Assembly: GCF_022811725.1 (NCBI RefSeq)
Contig: NZ_CP094527.1
Coordinates: 620,001-684,000 of the forward strand
DNA: 64,000 nucleotides
Reading direction: 5' to 3'
Origin: Mucilaginibacter sp. SMC90
GTDB lineage: Bacteria > Bacteroidota > Bacteroidia > Sphingobacteriales > Sphingobacteriaceae
Shown here: one piece after another, positions 1-8,184 of the stretch
Layout: the number at the start of each line of letters is the position of its first letter
Position numbering within the stretch: position 1 is the stretch's first letter
Translations under genes and position numbers: made by a program
The notes under the pieces: generated by a model
Databases searched by the model: none
What the model was told of the DNA's origin: nothing
The model's input: only the letters and a program-made list of their open reading frames with translations

Positions 1-1312
1 GGTATAAACCTCCGCTATTGTCTTTATCGTAAATATCCATGCCATACTTACTATGGTTTTCCATGCCGGTACCGGTGCAGCACCAAAATGAATCATTGGC
101 CGTGCCGAACTGCTTTTGTGTTCCGGATGCCAGCGTTAAATAATAGAGCACCATGCCGTTTTCCGGATTTTGTGATGCCAGGATGTGGTTATAAAGTACA
201 CGCTCATAATAGTCCATGTAAGCAGCCTGAGGATCAAGGCCAAAAAGATGGTCGGTAAGTTTCAGCATGTTATAGCTATTACAGGTTTCGGTAGTTGTAG
301 CGCTCAAATGGGCCGCCAGATGGCCGGGCTTATCGCTGAAACGTTCATGATCACTATTGCCGCCAATAACGTAACTGTAATGGTTCACTACGGTATTCCA
401 AAAGAAATTGGCAATGGCATGATCGGCGGGATTGCCGGTAAGTTCATACTGGCGGGCACAACCAATTACTTTAGGGATCTGGGTGTTGGCATGAAGACCG
501 GCAAGGTCATCCTGCTGCTGCGCCAGCGGATCAAGGATGCGTTTGTGGTGAAAACGGTATGACAGATCCAGATATTTCTTGTTGCCTGTAATGGCGTAAA
601 CGTTGGCTAATGCTTCGTTCATTCCGCCGTGCTCACACTCCAGCATCAATTGAAATTGCGCTTCGGTAAGGTTTTTAAATTTGGTATCTATCCAGTCGCA
701 AAATTTAATAGCTACTTGTTTGGCCTGTTGATTGCCTGTATATAAATAGGTATCAACCAACCCGGCTAATATTTTATGCTCCGTATACCACGGTACCCAG
801 GCACCATTAAGGTCAAAGCCCGGCGAACGGATATCGCCCGCGGCTATCTCGTCAAAAAGTTTATCTTCACCGGGTATAGCGCCTATATATCCTGTTTTGC
901 GCACCCGCTGGCATTCTGCAAGTTCGGTAACTATGTAATCGGTTTTCTGTTTAAATCTCGCATCGCCGCTGGCCGCGTACATCATGGAGCAAGCCGACAA
1001 GTAATGGCCCAACGAATGGCCTGACACCCCTGCTGTTTCCCAGCCTCCATAAATTTCGGCTTTGGGTTTCAGCCCCGCATTTTCTCTGAACCGGTGTAAA
1101 AAACGGTCGGGCTGCAGGCTAAGCAGCCATTCCCCGTCTTTTTCCATCGCATGTTTAAAGGGGCCGTCAAGTAACCTTACATCGCTCAAATTAAATTGGC
1201 TCACCTGTTTGGCAACTTTATCTTTTACTACGTAGCCGGTTTGTGCAGTTACTGCATTTGGCATTAAGCCATATAGCATTGCCGATGCTATAGCCTTATA
1301 TATTTTTCTCAT
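1..1312 (-). CDS. GH127 beta-L-arabinofuranosidase (DUF1680), 3' end cut by window
   Basis: Reading the minus strand from an ATG at 1312 gives an open frame to the window edge (about 437 residues; the C-terminus is missing). The protein begins with a signal-peptide-like segment (MRKIYKAIASAMLYG) ending near TAQT, so it is exported. GH127 enzymes remove beta-L-arabinofuranose through a cysteine nucleophile held by zinc. The characteristic ligands are visible: an E-T-C triad in TTTETCNSYNMLKL and the paired cysteines in SFWCCTGTGMENHSKYG. The family is usually 600-800 residues, so a C-terminal domain should follow outside the window. It diverges from the PhyH and GH5-like genes, which suggests a shared role in plant arabinan or glycoprotein use. 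Family assignment is firm; the exact substrate is inferred. Confidence 0.9.
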   Translation of the reverse strand, partial: MRKIYKAIASAMLYGLMPNAVTAQTGYVVKDKVAKQVSQFNLSDVRLLDGPFKHAMEKDGEWLLSLQPDRFLHRFRENAGLKPKAEIYGGWETAGVSGHSLGHYLSACSMMYAASGDARFKQKTDYIVTELAECQRVRKTGYIGAIPGEDKLFDEIAAGDIRSPGFDLNGAWVPWYTEHKILAGLVDTYLYTGNQQAKQVAIKFCDWIDTKFKNLTEAQFQLMLECEHGGMNEALANVYAITGNKKYLDLSYRFHHKRILDPLAQQQDDLAGLHANTQIPKVIGCARQYELTGNPADHAIANFFWNTVVNHYSYVIGGNSDHERFSDKPGHLAAHLSATTTETCNSYNMLKLTDHLFGLDPQAAYMDYYERVLYNHILASQNPENGMVLYYLTLASGTQKQFGTANDSFWCCTGTGMENHSKYGMDIYDKDNSGGLY

Positions 1313-1538
1313 ATGCTTTGTTACTTAACCGTTTGGAGGTTGGAAAAAAACGTTGGTTTATAATTACACTACATAGTTATTGATATTAGCCTGAAAAACC
1401 AATCAAAAATTAAAGCTGGATAATATTCAATATTGATTGATTAATTTAAACATATCCCATGGGCCTCAAATCCGCTTTTTTTGTCATGCTGATTCTTGTC
1501 ATCAGCAACGCTAACCAATTATAACCTAATTTATTCCC

Positions 1539-2357
1539 ATGATCCAGACAGAAAAACCGATGCTTAACAGCACTATCCATGTGGATGCAGCACTCATTGA
1601 TGATTTCAGACAACAGGGACATGTACTCATCAAAAACATACTACAGGCCGATGAAGTGGCCCATTATCGCAGTGTCATCGGCAACGCGGTAAACCGTTAC
1701 AATACTGAAACCCGGGCTATGAATGACAGGGATACTTACGGCAAAGCCTTTTTGCAGATCATGAATTTATGGGAGGTTGACGACCAGGTAAGGGAATTCA
1801 CCCTTGCCAAACGCTTTGCAAAAATTGCTGCAGATTTGTTAGGCGTTGAACATGTGCGTATTTATCATGACCAGGCCTTATTTAAAGAGGCTGGCGGTGG
1901 TTTTACACCCTGGCACCAGGATCAGTATTACTGGCCGCTTGATACCAATAAAACGGTAACCATGTGGATGCCGCTGATGGATATTGATGTTGAGCTGGGG
2001 ATGCTCACCTTTGCCTCGGGCTCCCACCAGGATGGGTTTGCAGAAAATATTCCGATATCAGACGAGTCTGAAACATCGCTGCAAAAATACATCAGGGAAA
2101 AAAACTACCCCATAACGCGCGCCGAAACTATGCAGGCAGGCGATGCAACATGGCATTACGGCTGGACATTACATAACGCGCCGGGCAATAGCTCGGCAGA
2201 TACCACCCGCGAAGTAATGACCATAATTTACTATGCTGCCGACGCACGCGTAACCGAACCACAAAACAAACACCAGGAAAATGACCGTCAACGCTGGCTC
2301 GGCGGCTTAAATCCGGGTGAAGCTGCACAATCAAACTTAAATCCTTTAGCTTACTGA
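1539..2357 (+). CDS. Phytanoyl-CoA dioxygenase (PhyH) family protein
   Basis: A 272-residue cytoplasmic protein of the Fe(II)/2-oxoglutarate oxygenase superfamily. The 2-His-1-carboxylate facial triad is visible as H126-x-D128 in WHQDQYYWPLD and a distal His near 212 in LHNAPGNSS. PhyH proteins hydroxylate small substrates using iron, oxygen and 2-oxoglutarate; bacterial members have diverse and mostly unknown substrates. The start at 1539 is the first ATG; a second Met lies at residue 8. It is followed after about 23 bases by the GH5-like hydrolase and may be co-transcribed with it and the AraC gene. A role in sugar-derivative metabolism is an inference from the neighbours only. Confidence 0.85.
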   Translation: MIQTEKPMLNSTIHVDAALIDDFRQQGHVLIKNILQADEVAHYRSVIGNAVNRYNTETRAMNDRDTYGKAFLQIMNLWEVDDQVREFTLAKRFAKIAADLLGVEHVRIYHDQALFKEAGGGFTPWHQDQYYWPLDTNKTVTMWMPLMDIDVELGMLTFASGSHQDGFAENIPISDESETSLQKYIREKNYPITRAETMQAGDATWHYGWTLHNAPGNSSADTTREVMTIIYYAADARVTEPQNKHQENDRQRWLGGLNPGEAAQSNLNPLAY

Positions 2358-2380
2358 TAAACCAGATCACCGTTTTTGAT

Positions 2381-3481
2381 ATGATAAGAAAGACTTTTTT
2401 ACTGATATTATTAGTTGTTTGTATTTCAAACTGCTTTGCTCAAAGTCAGGACAAACGCTGGCCCGAAGCCCGCATATGGGCATGGTATAACCAGCAGCCC
2501 TGGTATTGCGGATTTAATTATATCCCGGCTTACGCTATTAATTATACCGCCATGTGGGATAAAACAACTTTTAATGAGGCAGCTATAGATAAAGAACTGG
2601 CACTGGCCGAAAAATCGGGTATGAACTCCTTAAGGGCGGTACTGCAGTATGCGGTATATGCCGATGACCCGAAATACTTTTTAAATACTTTAGACAGGTT
2701 TATGGCCATTTGCGATAAGCATCATATCCGGTTTATACCGGCTTTATTTGATGATTGTTCTTTCGGTATCACCAACGACCCTAAAACCGGTAAACAACCC
2801 GAGCCTTTGATGGGCTGGTATGCCTGGGCCTGGTCGCCAAGCCCGGGGCATAGCATGGTGGTTGACTCTACTACGCATCCCAGGCTTAAAAAGTATGTAA
2901 CAGATGTGATGGCAAGGTTTAAGAATGATAAGCGCATTTTAATGTGGGATTTGTATAATGAACCTACCAACGGCGGCTTGGGCGCGGCTACGTTTCCGCT
3001 GCTTAAAAAAACCATTGCCTGGGCAAGGGCAGTAAATCCCTCGCAGCCGCTTACCATTGGCATTTTTGACCAAAACCCGCGGCTAAACAGTATCATTACC
3101 GAAAATGTTGACCTGATCACGTTTCATGACTACGGGGATAAACAGCACGTTACTAAAACAATAGAAGAGCTTAAGCAGTACAACCGTCCCATGATCAATA
3201 CCGAATGGATGAACAGGCCATGGAAATCTACGGTGAGCGAAATTGTGCCGGTTTTTTACCAGTATAAAGTGGGCTGTACCCTTTGGGGATTGGTTAACGG
3301 TAAAACACAAACCAATTTGCCCTGGGGGCACCGCCCCGGCGATCCGGAACAGAAGCTTTGGCAGCATGACCTTTACAGCGGAGACTTTAAACCATACAAA
3401 GCAGCTGAAATTGATTCGTTAAAGCTGTTTATTGACAGATCTAAAAGCGCTGAATATATCAGTGAACATCAACATAAATAG
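2381..3481 (+). CDS. Secreted GH5-like glycoside hydrolase (clan GH-A cellulase/xylanase-like)
   Basis: 366 residues with an N-terminal signal peptide (hydrophobic 5-20, cleavage near CFAQS). The rest reads as a TIM barrel of clan GH-A: the acid/base glutamate is E194 in WDLYNEP and the likely nucleophile E275 in MINTEWMNR, both at the expected strand ends. Family members of this kind are often labelled 1,4-beta-xylanase or cellulase family, but the specificity cannot be read from sequence. It probably acts in the periplasm. It sits directly after PhyH and 41 bases before an AraC regulator, consistent with an inducible polysaccharide operon shared with the divergent GH127 gene. Confidence 0.82.
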   Translation: MIRKTFLLILLVVCISNCFAQSQDKRWPEARIWAWYNQQPWYCGFNYIPAYAINYTAMWDKTTFNEAAIDKELALAEKSGMNSLRAVLQYAVYADDPKYFLNTLDRFMAICDKHHIRFIPALFDDCSFGITNDPKTGKQPEPLMGWYAWAWSPSPGHSMVVDSTTHPRLKKYVTDVMARFKNDKRILMWDLYNEPTNGGLGAATFPLLKKTIAWARAVNPSQPLTIGIFDQNPRLNSIITENVDLITFHDYGDKQHVTKTIEELKQYNRPMINTEWMNRPWKSTVSEIVPVFYQYKVGCTLWGLVNGKTQTNLPWGHRPGDPEQKLWQHDLYSGDFKPYKAAEIDSLKLFIDRSKSAEYISEHQHK

Positions 3482-3522
3482 GTTATTTTGGTTTCTTTGT
3501 ATATCGAAACTACCCGGAACCG

Positions 3523-4392
3523 ATGATCAAGCCTACGTTAGAAGCTTTAAACAGTCACGATAAAAATACGTTCCTTGCCAGGCTATTTGAGCAGCATGAG
3601 TTTGAATCGCCGTATCATTTTCATCCCGAATATGAATTAACGGCTATTTTAAAGGGCGAAGGCAACAGGTTTGTAGGCAACAATATGTCGGCTTATCAAC
3701 AGGGCGACCTGGTGCTGATCGGGAGCAATGTGCCGCACTGCTGGAAAACGACTTTACATAACGAAGAGATTAACGCTAAATCAGTAGTGATCCAGTTTAA
3801 CCTCGATTTTTTGGGGCCAAACTTCTTCGAGAACCAATCGGCCTGGAAAGTTGTGCAATTGCTTAAAAAGAGCTTTCACGGACTTCATTTTAGCGGAAAA
3901 GGGGCAACGGCCGTCATTAATTTGATGATGGCCGTTGTTAAAACAGATGATCCATTCAAAAAACTCATCCTTGTACTGGAAATCCTTGATCGTTTAACCG
4001 ATCATACTGTTTACCGGTATTTGAATGCCGAACCTGTAATATATAGCCCTCAGGGGGTAGAGCATCAGCGGTTAAAGCTTGTACAAAGTTTTATAATTGA
4101 TAATTTCAGGAGTAAGATAACCCTTGATGAGGTAGCCGAAATAGGCAGCATGACTAAAAACGCCTTCTGTAAGTTTTATAAAAAAACTACAGGGAAAACA
4201 CTGACAGAGGCTATTACTTACTACCGGTTGCAATATGCCATGCAACAATTGATATCGACAGATAAAAACGCCACTCAAATCAGTTTTGACTCAGGTTTTA
4301 GTGATGTGGCGTCGTTCCATAAAATATTTAAGCTGTCTACCGGTAAAAGCCCCCTGGGATACCGGAAACATCATCTGGAAATTATAGGTTGA
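3523..4392 (+). CDS. AraC family transcriptional regulator
   Basis: 289 residues. The N-terminal part (about 15-120) is a cupin-like sensor domain with the typical histidine-rich entry (FESPYHFHPEYELT) and the later IGSNVPHCW motif. The C-terminal 100 residues form a double helix-turn-helix AraC domain (DEVAEIGSMTKNAFCKFYKK, then SFDSGFSDVASFHKIFK and the closing TGKSPLGYR). Such proteins bind a small sugar-like effector and activate neighbouring genes. Position at the end of the GH5/PhyH run suggests it regulates this carbohydrate locus; no operator was identified. Confidence 0.92.
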   Translation: MIKPTLEALNSHDKNTFLARLFEQHEFESPYHFHPEYELTAILKGEGNRFVGNNMSAYQQGDLVLIGSNVPHCWKTTLHNEEINAKSVVIQFNLDFLGPNFFENQSAWKVVQLLKKSFHGLHFSGKGATAVINLMMAVVKTDDPFKKLILVLEILDRLTDHTVYRYLNAEPVIYSPQGVEHQRLKLVQSFIIDNFRSKITLDEVAEIGSMTKNAFCKFYKKTTGKTLTEAITYYRLQYAMQQLISTDKNATQISFDSGFSDVASFHKIFKLSTGKSPLGYRKHHLEIIG

Positions 4393-4580
4393 TCCCTGAT
4401 GATTGTTTTAAGCAAGGCCGTATTACTTAAGCCTTATGGAACTGATTAAAGATCAACCACAATCTTTTTTATAAAACCAATACTGTGTAAAATTCATGTT
4501 AACTATGGCTGTAGGTAATGGCTATATTTATTATTTGTTAAAATTTACTTAACTTGGTGTTAAACAACACAAGCTGATGT

Positions 4581-4832
4581 ATGTCGCAAAGTAAACTGCC
4601 GCTCTATGCTATAGTTGAATTATTAATGCGCCTCACCGGGGTCAATTCTCAAATCGGGAATTATAAAAATCATTCCGAGCGTGGCGACGAGGTTCTGGTC
4701 AGAACCACTAACGGTACCATTCAACTTTCCAAAACACTGGTCTTATCTCAATTTAATAGGCCCGAGGATATTCAAAAACAGGACCTTGAATCTTTGGCGT
4801 TGAGGTTTAGAAGACGATTAAGCAAGGCATAG
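4581..4832 (+). CDS. Hypothetical protein, 83 aa
   Basis: A short, soluble, basic-ended protein (ends FRRRLSKA) of unknown function. It has no signal peptide or membrane segment. The centre (GDEVLVRTTNGTIQLSKT) suggests a small beta-rich fold. The start ATG is preceded by a 188-base AT-rich intergenic region likely to hold the promoter. It is followed 60 bases later by another small gene of the same direction. I do not recognise the family; codon use and composition resemble neighbours, so it is probably a real gene. Confidence 0.55.
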   Translation: MSQSKLPLYAIVELLMRLTGVNSQIGNYKNHSERGDEVLVRTTNGTIQLSKTLVLSQFNRPEDIQKQDLESLALRFRRRLSKA

Positions 4833-4892
4833 CATTGAACTTAAAAAGATTTGTAACGGTTTTTATTTATAGAAAACGTGATAAATTAGTGC

Positions 4893-5213
4893 ATGAAATT
4901 AAGTAACTCCTTTAGTGGAGCATTAAGAACGTTTGCCTATTTTATGGCAAGCGGAACCCAAAATACACTTGCGGGGATTAATTATCTTTCATTGTATGGC
5001 ACCGAACCAAGTGCTATTGAACAGGTATTTGCAATATATGCCAATGTGATTGAACTTGACCATACCGGAGAGGTACTAAACGCCAAATACGCAGAGAAAA
5101 GAGCAACAGACTATCTTAGGGCATATTGTGATCCCCGATTTGTTGTTGAGCCTCCGTTTGAAGACTGGGAAGTTGCCCTTCATTGGCCGCCACCGTTAAA
5201 AGACCGTGCATAA
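4893..5213 (+). CDS. Conserved hypothetical protein, 106 aa
   Basis: A 106-residue soluble protein starting MKLSNSFSGALRTFAYF and ending with an aromatic, acidic and proline-rich segment (VVEPPFEDWEVALHWPPP). The strongly patterned sequence (helix with SAIEQVFAIYANVIELD, then YAEKRATDYLRAYC) looks like a conserved single domain of the sort seen repeatedly in Bacteroidota genomes, but no function can be assigned. No signal peptide or membrane segment. The ATG at 4893 is the only plausible start. Confidence 0.65.
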   Translation: MKLSNSFSGALRTFAYFMASGTQNTLAGINYLSLYGTEPSAIEQVFAIYANVIELDHTGEVLNAKYAEKRATDYLRAYCDPRFVVEPPFEDWEVALHWPPPLKDRA

Positions 5214-5288
5214 AAAAATCTCTATATTTAAATCTTCCTTTCAGAGATTAATGACACAGGCCATTTTTATTTAAAGAACAACCCATTA

Positions 5289-5393
5289 ATGGATAAACTC
5301 CGTAAGCATATAGAAGCAGTGATCGATATTAGCGATGAGGAGTTTGAGTTTGTAAAACCCTTTTTTACTTATAAAAGGGTCTTCTCTTACTGA
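5289..5393 (+). pseudogene. N-terminal remnant of a Crp/Fnr family regulator gene
   Basis: An ATG at 5289 opens a 34-codon frame that starts MDKLRKHIEAVIDISDEEFE and stops at 5391-5393. This matches the usual N-terminus of Bacteroidota Crp/Fnr cyclic-nucleotide-type regulators (MxxLRxHIExxxxLTDEEFExV). The cNMP-binding and HTH domains that should follow are absent; instead the stop codon overlaps the upstream frame of the ABM monooxygenase gene. The remnant looks like the 5' end left after a deletion that joined it to the next gene. It may still provide the promoter for that gene. Confidence 0.6.
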
Positions 5394-5425
5394 TGAGGAG
5401 AGCAGGTGTATTAAAAAACAAAAAA

Positions 5426-5728
5426 ATGAACCAACAAGCTATAACCGTTTTTGCCAAATGGCAGGTTAAAGAGGGCGAATTAGATGCCGTGCTTAACCTC
5501 CTTACCGAGGTTACTAAACAAAGCAGGGCCGAAGAAGGCAACCTGTTTTACAAGCTTCATCAAAGCAACACCGATGTTAATACGCTGATTTTGTTTGAGG
5601 GTTACAAAGATGAAGCTGCTGTTGCTGCTCACCGCGCATCCGAATACTTTCAGAATATTGTACTGGGACAGATAGTCCCGCTGCTTGAAAACCGGGAAGT
5701 GGTTGTAGCAACCGAGTTAGGTATTTAA
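5426..5728 (+). CDS. Antibiotic biosynthesis monooxygenase (ABM) domain protein
   Basis: 100 residues from the ATG at 5426. The frame is open further upstream to 5393, but that extension (MRRAGVLKNKK) lies in the broken regulator and is not family-like, so the later start was chosen. The protein shows the ABM ferredoxin-like pattern: ITVFAKWQVKEGELDAVLNLL, then SRAEEGNLFYKLHQS and a C-terminal VPLLENREVV. Relatives include YgiN-type quinol monooxygenases and small oxygenases acting without cofactors. Function beyond the fold is unknown. A hairpin terminator follows. Confidence 0.8.
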   Translation: MNQQAITVFAKWQVKEGELDAVLNLLTEVTKQSRAEEGNLFYKLHQSNTDVNTLILFEGYKDEAAVAAHRASEYFQNIVLGQIVPLLENREVVVATELGI

Positions 5729-5753
5729 TAATTGCCATGAACTAACTGTATAA

Positions 5754-5781
5754 AGAAGCCTTTGGATGTTCAAAGGCTTCT
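5754..5781. terminator. Bidirectional Rho-independent terminator
   Basis: An 11-bp perfect stem (AGAAGCCTTTG pairing with CAAAGGCTTCT) with a six-base loop, lying between the convergent ends of the ABM gene (5728) and the minus-strand gene ending at 5796. AT-rich sequence flanks both sides. Confidence 0.75.
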
Positions 5782-5795
5782 CTATTTAAATATCT

Positions 5796-6221
5796 TCAAG
5801 CCGTTAAACCGCGTAATATATCTAACCTGTTAGCCGGGGCGTTCGGAGATAAAAAATCAGGGATTGTATTTTCGTTTCTTTTGGGGCGACTTAAAAACTC
5901 AACCGGCCACTCTGCAATTCTTTGCTCTTTAATATGCATGTATTTACCAGGCTGAGGCTCGGCTATATATTCTTTCTGTAAAATGAGCGCCAATGGATCT
6001 TCGCATCCCTGATTTTCTTTTGAAAATTCAAGTGCGTCTTCATAGTTATCAAAAACATAATAATAATCGTCACCGTCTTCAATATCGGGTGCTCCTGCGC
6101 CTGGGTGGCACCAAACCCGGTATTCAAGTACTTCGTCCCAAACGTAACCGCCTCCCGATTTAACCAGTGCCGGATACGTTCCCACCATCTCGGTGCTTTT
6201 AACTTTTGGGTATGCCGACAT
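5796..6221 (-). CDS. Conserved hypothetical protein, 141 aa
   Basis: A soluble 141-residue protein with a distinctive conserved-looking core: GGYVWDEVLEYRVWCHP, an acidic tract (DIEDGDDYYYVFDNYEDAL) and a C-terminal WPVEFLSRPKR. Similar proteins are sometimes labelled as acetyltransferase-related, but I see no acetyl-CoA-binding motif (Q/R-x-x-G-x-G/A) and would not assign that. No signal peptide or membrane span. It is transcribed in the same direction as the methyltransferase gene upstream (57 bases apart). Confidence 0.7.
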   Translation of the reverse strand: MSAYPKVKSTEMVGTYPALVKSGGGYVWDEVLEYRVWCHPGAGAPDIEDGDDYYYVFDNYEDALEFSKENQGCEDPLALILQKEYIAEPQPGKYMHIKEQRIAEWPVEFLSRPKRNENTIPDFLSPNAPANRLDILRGLTA

Positions 6222-6278
6222 TTAGTTGTGTTTGATTATTGCTTTAAAAGGATATTGTTAAATGTACAGCATTATTTG

Positions 6279-6902
6279 CTATCCAGCTTTCCTGCATTTA
6301 ATTAAAAAGAAGGGGAAATTTTCGGTGACTTCTGCAATTTCAAATAAACCGGCTACGCCAAATTCGGCCCTGACAGATTCCCGGTCATAAAAGAACATGT
6401 TAACCCCATCATGTATCTCGTAACGATCCTGGCTGATAAACTTACCCTGTCCGTAGGTTGGTGCCTCTTTCGATATCGCTGTAAAAACCATATAGCCATT
6501 ATCAGCCAGTTGGTTGTAACAGTCGGCTATCAATTTCTTTCGTTCGCTGCTATTTAGTAAATGAATTAAAGCATAACAAAATATCCCATCATACTTATTT
6601 TGATCAAATGGCATATCGGTTACGGAACCATGATAGATGGTCATATCTGTTCCGTAATGTTTCTCAGCCATTTCAATAGCTGTTTTTGAGATCTCAATGC
6701 CAGTTACGGTTATTTCATTGTCTCTGAATATCTGTGCATTGCGGCCATAACCGATCCCGGGGATGAGTATATTTTTTACTGATTTTTCAACGAAAAAGTC
6801 TTTTGTCAATACAGCAGATTTTGATGGTTCAAAACCCCACATCTCCTGATTCTCAATAAAGCTTTTTTCCCAAAATTCGGGTTTTACGGTTTCGTTTGCC
6901 AT
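6279..6902 (-). CDS. Class I SAM-dependent methyltransferase
   Basis: 207 residues. The Rossmann-fold methyltransferase motifs are in order: motif I as ILIPGIGYGRNAQIF (a G-x-G-x-G variant), motif II acidic residue in VTGIEISKTAIEMA, and motif IV region YDGIFCYALIHLL. The YGQGKF segment and the early WGFEPSK resemble small thiopurine or tellurite-type methyltransferases of the TehB/TPMT class. Substrate unknown. It is separated from the upstream aldo/keto reductase gene by a terminator at 6953-6980, so it probably has its own promoter in the short gap or arises from read-through. Confidence 0.82.
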   Translation of the reverse strand: MANETVKPEFWEKSFIENQEMWGFEPSKSAVLTKDFFVEKSVKNILIPGIGYGRNAQIFRDNEITVTGIEISKTAIEMAEKHYGTDMTIYHGSVTDMPFDQNKYDGIFCYALIHLLNSSERKKLIADCYNQLADNGYMVFTAISKEAPTYGQGKFISQDRYEIHDGVNMFFYDRESVRAEFGVAGLFEIAEVTENFPFFLIKCRKAG

Positions 6903-6952
6903 AAGTTTATTTCGGATGCTGCCAATTTAACTACAATAGCCTTTAAAATCAA

Positions 6953-6980
6953 AAGCCCCCGGATTTTTATCCGGAGGCTT
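6953..6980 (-). terminator. Rho-independent terminator after the aldo/keto reductase gene
   Basis: GC-rich hairpin: AAGCCTCCGGAT pairs (one mismatch) with ATCCGGGGGCTT across a short loop. On the minus strand it is followed by a T-rich run (TTTTGATTTT), placing it correctly for termination of the gene that ends at 7008. Confidence 0.8.
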
Positions 6981-7007
6981 ATAAATAGTTTTAACGTAAT
7001 GGCAGCA

Positions 7008-7925
7008 TCATTTAGCTGTGTCTTTTGCCCGCGGAATGAATCCTGGTACGCCGGTTTTTACTACATGATTAAACCGCTGCCTGGTTTCAATATTATTGAT
7101 TTCATTAAACGCATCTTCCGGCAGCGGTTCTACGTCGAAGTTCTCTTTTGCGCGGGCAGCAGTTCTGGGCGTGGTAAGTAAAGCCGGGCCTCGTTGAAGC
7201 GCCCAGGCCAGCAGCACCTGTGCCGGTGTTTTTTTAACCCGTTCGGCAATTGCCAAAACAACAGGATCTTCCAGCGGGCCCGGCCTCATGCCATGGCCTA
7301 ACGGCGCAAAAGCTAAAAGTATAATGCCCTTTTCCTTACAAAAATCCAGAAGCTCCGTTTCCGGAAGGTAAGGATGTGATTCAACCTGAACTACTGCAGG
7401 CTTAATCCTTGCCGATTTGTACAAGGGCATAAGGGTTTCCAGTGTAACATCCGACAAACCGATGGCCCGGCATTTGCCGCCATCTACAAGCTTTTCCATT
7501 GCCCGCCAGGTGTCAAGCAAAGTCACGCCCTTATCGTAAATTACATTGCCGTTTTCATCCCGCGGATCCTGATCTTCTCCTGGTTGAAATGCAAACGGGG
7601 TATGGATAAGGTACAGATCGAGATAATCGATTTGGAGCCTTTTCAGGCTGCCTTCAAACGCTGCTTCAACACGCTCGGGCCTGTGATTGGTGTTCCACAG
7701 CTTGGTGGTAATAAAAAGATCTTCGCGGGCAATACCTTCGGCGGCAATCCCGGCTTGCAGGGCTTCACCTACCTCACGTTCGTTGCGGTATCGTTCTGCG
7801 CAATCAAAATGTCTGAACCCGGCTTCCAGCGCGTGCCTCGTTGGTGTTATGGTTTCGGCGGGGTCGGGGATCAGGGTGCCAAACCCAAGGCCTGGCATAT
7901 TTATAGCATTATTTGCTGACTTCAT
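7008..7925 (-). CDS. Aldo/keto reductase
   Basis: 305 residues from the ATG at 7925 (MKSANNAINMPGLGFGT), chosen over an upstream ATG at 7967 because this is where family similarity begins. The NADPH-dependent AKR catalytic tetrad is complete: D41 and Y46 in FDCAERYRNE, K75 in FITTKLWNT, and H108 in YLIHTP. The C-terminal cofactor-binding region (LLTTPRTAARAKENF) is also present. The enzyme reduces aldehydes or ketones in the cytoplasm; the substrate is unknown. A GC-rich terminator follows, so it is likely a single-gene unit. Confidence 0.93.
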   Translation of the reverse strand: MKSANNAINMPGLGFGTLIPDPAETITPTRHALEAGFRHFDCAERYRNEREVGEALQAGIAAEGIAREDLFITTKLWNTNHRPERVEAAFEGSLKRLQIDYLDLYLIHTPFAFQPGEDQDPRDENGNVIYDKGVTLLDTWRAMEKLVDGGKCRAIGLSDVTLETLMPLYKSARIKPAVVQVESHPYLPETELLDFCKEKGIILLAFAPLGHGMRPGPLEDPVVLAIAERVKKTPAQVLLAWALQRGPALLTTPRTAARAKENFDVEPLPEDAFNEINNIETRQRFNHVVKTGVPGFIPRAKDTAK

Positions 7926-8184
7926 TTTACGGTATGTTTTAAATACTACACTTAACAATATCATCATCCGTCATACTCGAAAAATTCGTTCTTAGTCCAT
8001 ATCAAAGTGCTGGTAATGAACGGAATTGATATGCGGACTGGAAAAAGCCCGATTGGATTTATCTTGTCATTTTCCTGATATAAAGTTAGGTATGCATTTT
8101 CTTTTCAGTTAACCTAAAGCGTCAAATATTTGATGATTCCGGCCAGTGCCCTGTTTCTTACTTTTAAATGATATTAACGCTTTT

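Noticed and set aside
185-562. 125-codon plus-strand ORF
   Set aside because: Antisense to the GH127 gene, whose conserved active-site residues are on the minus strand.
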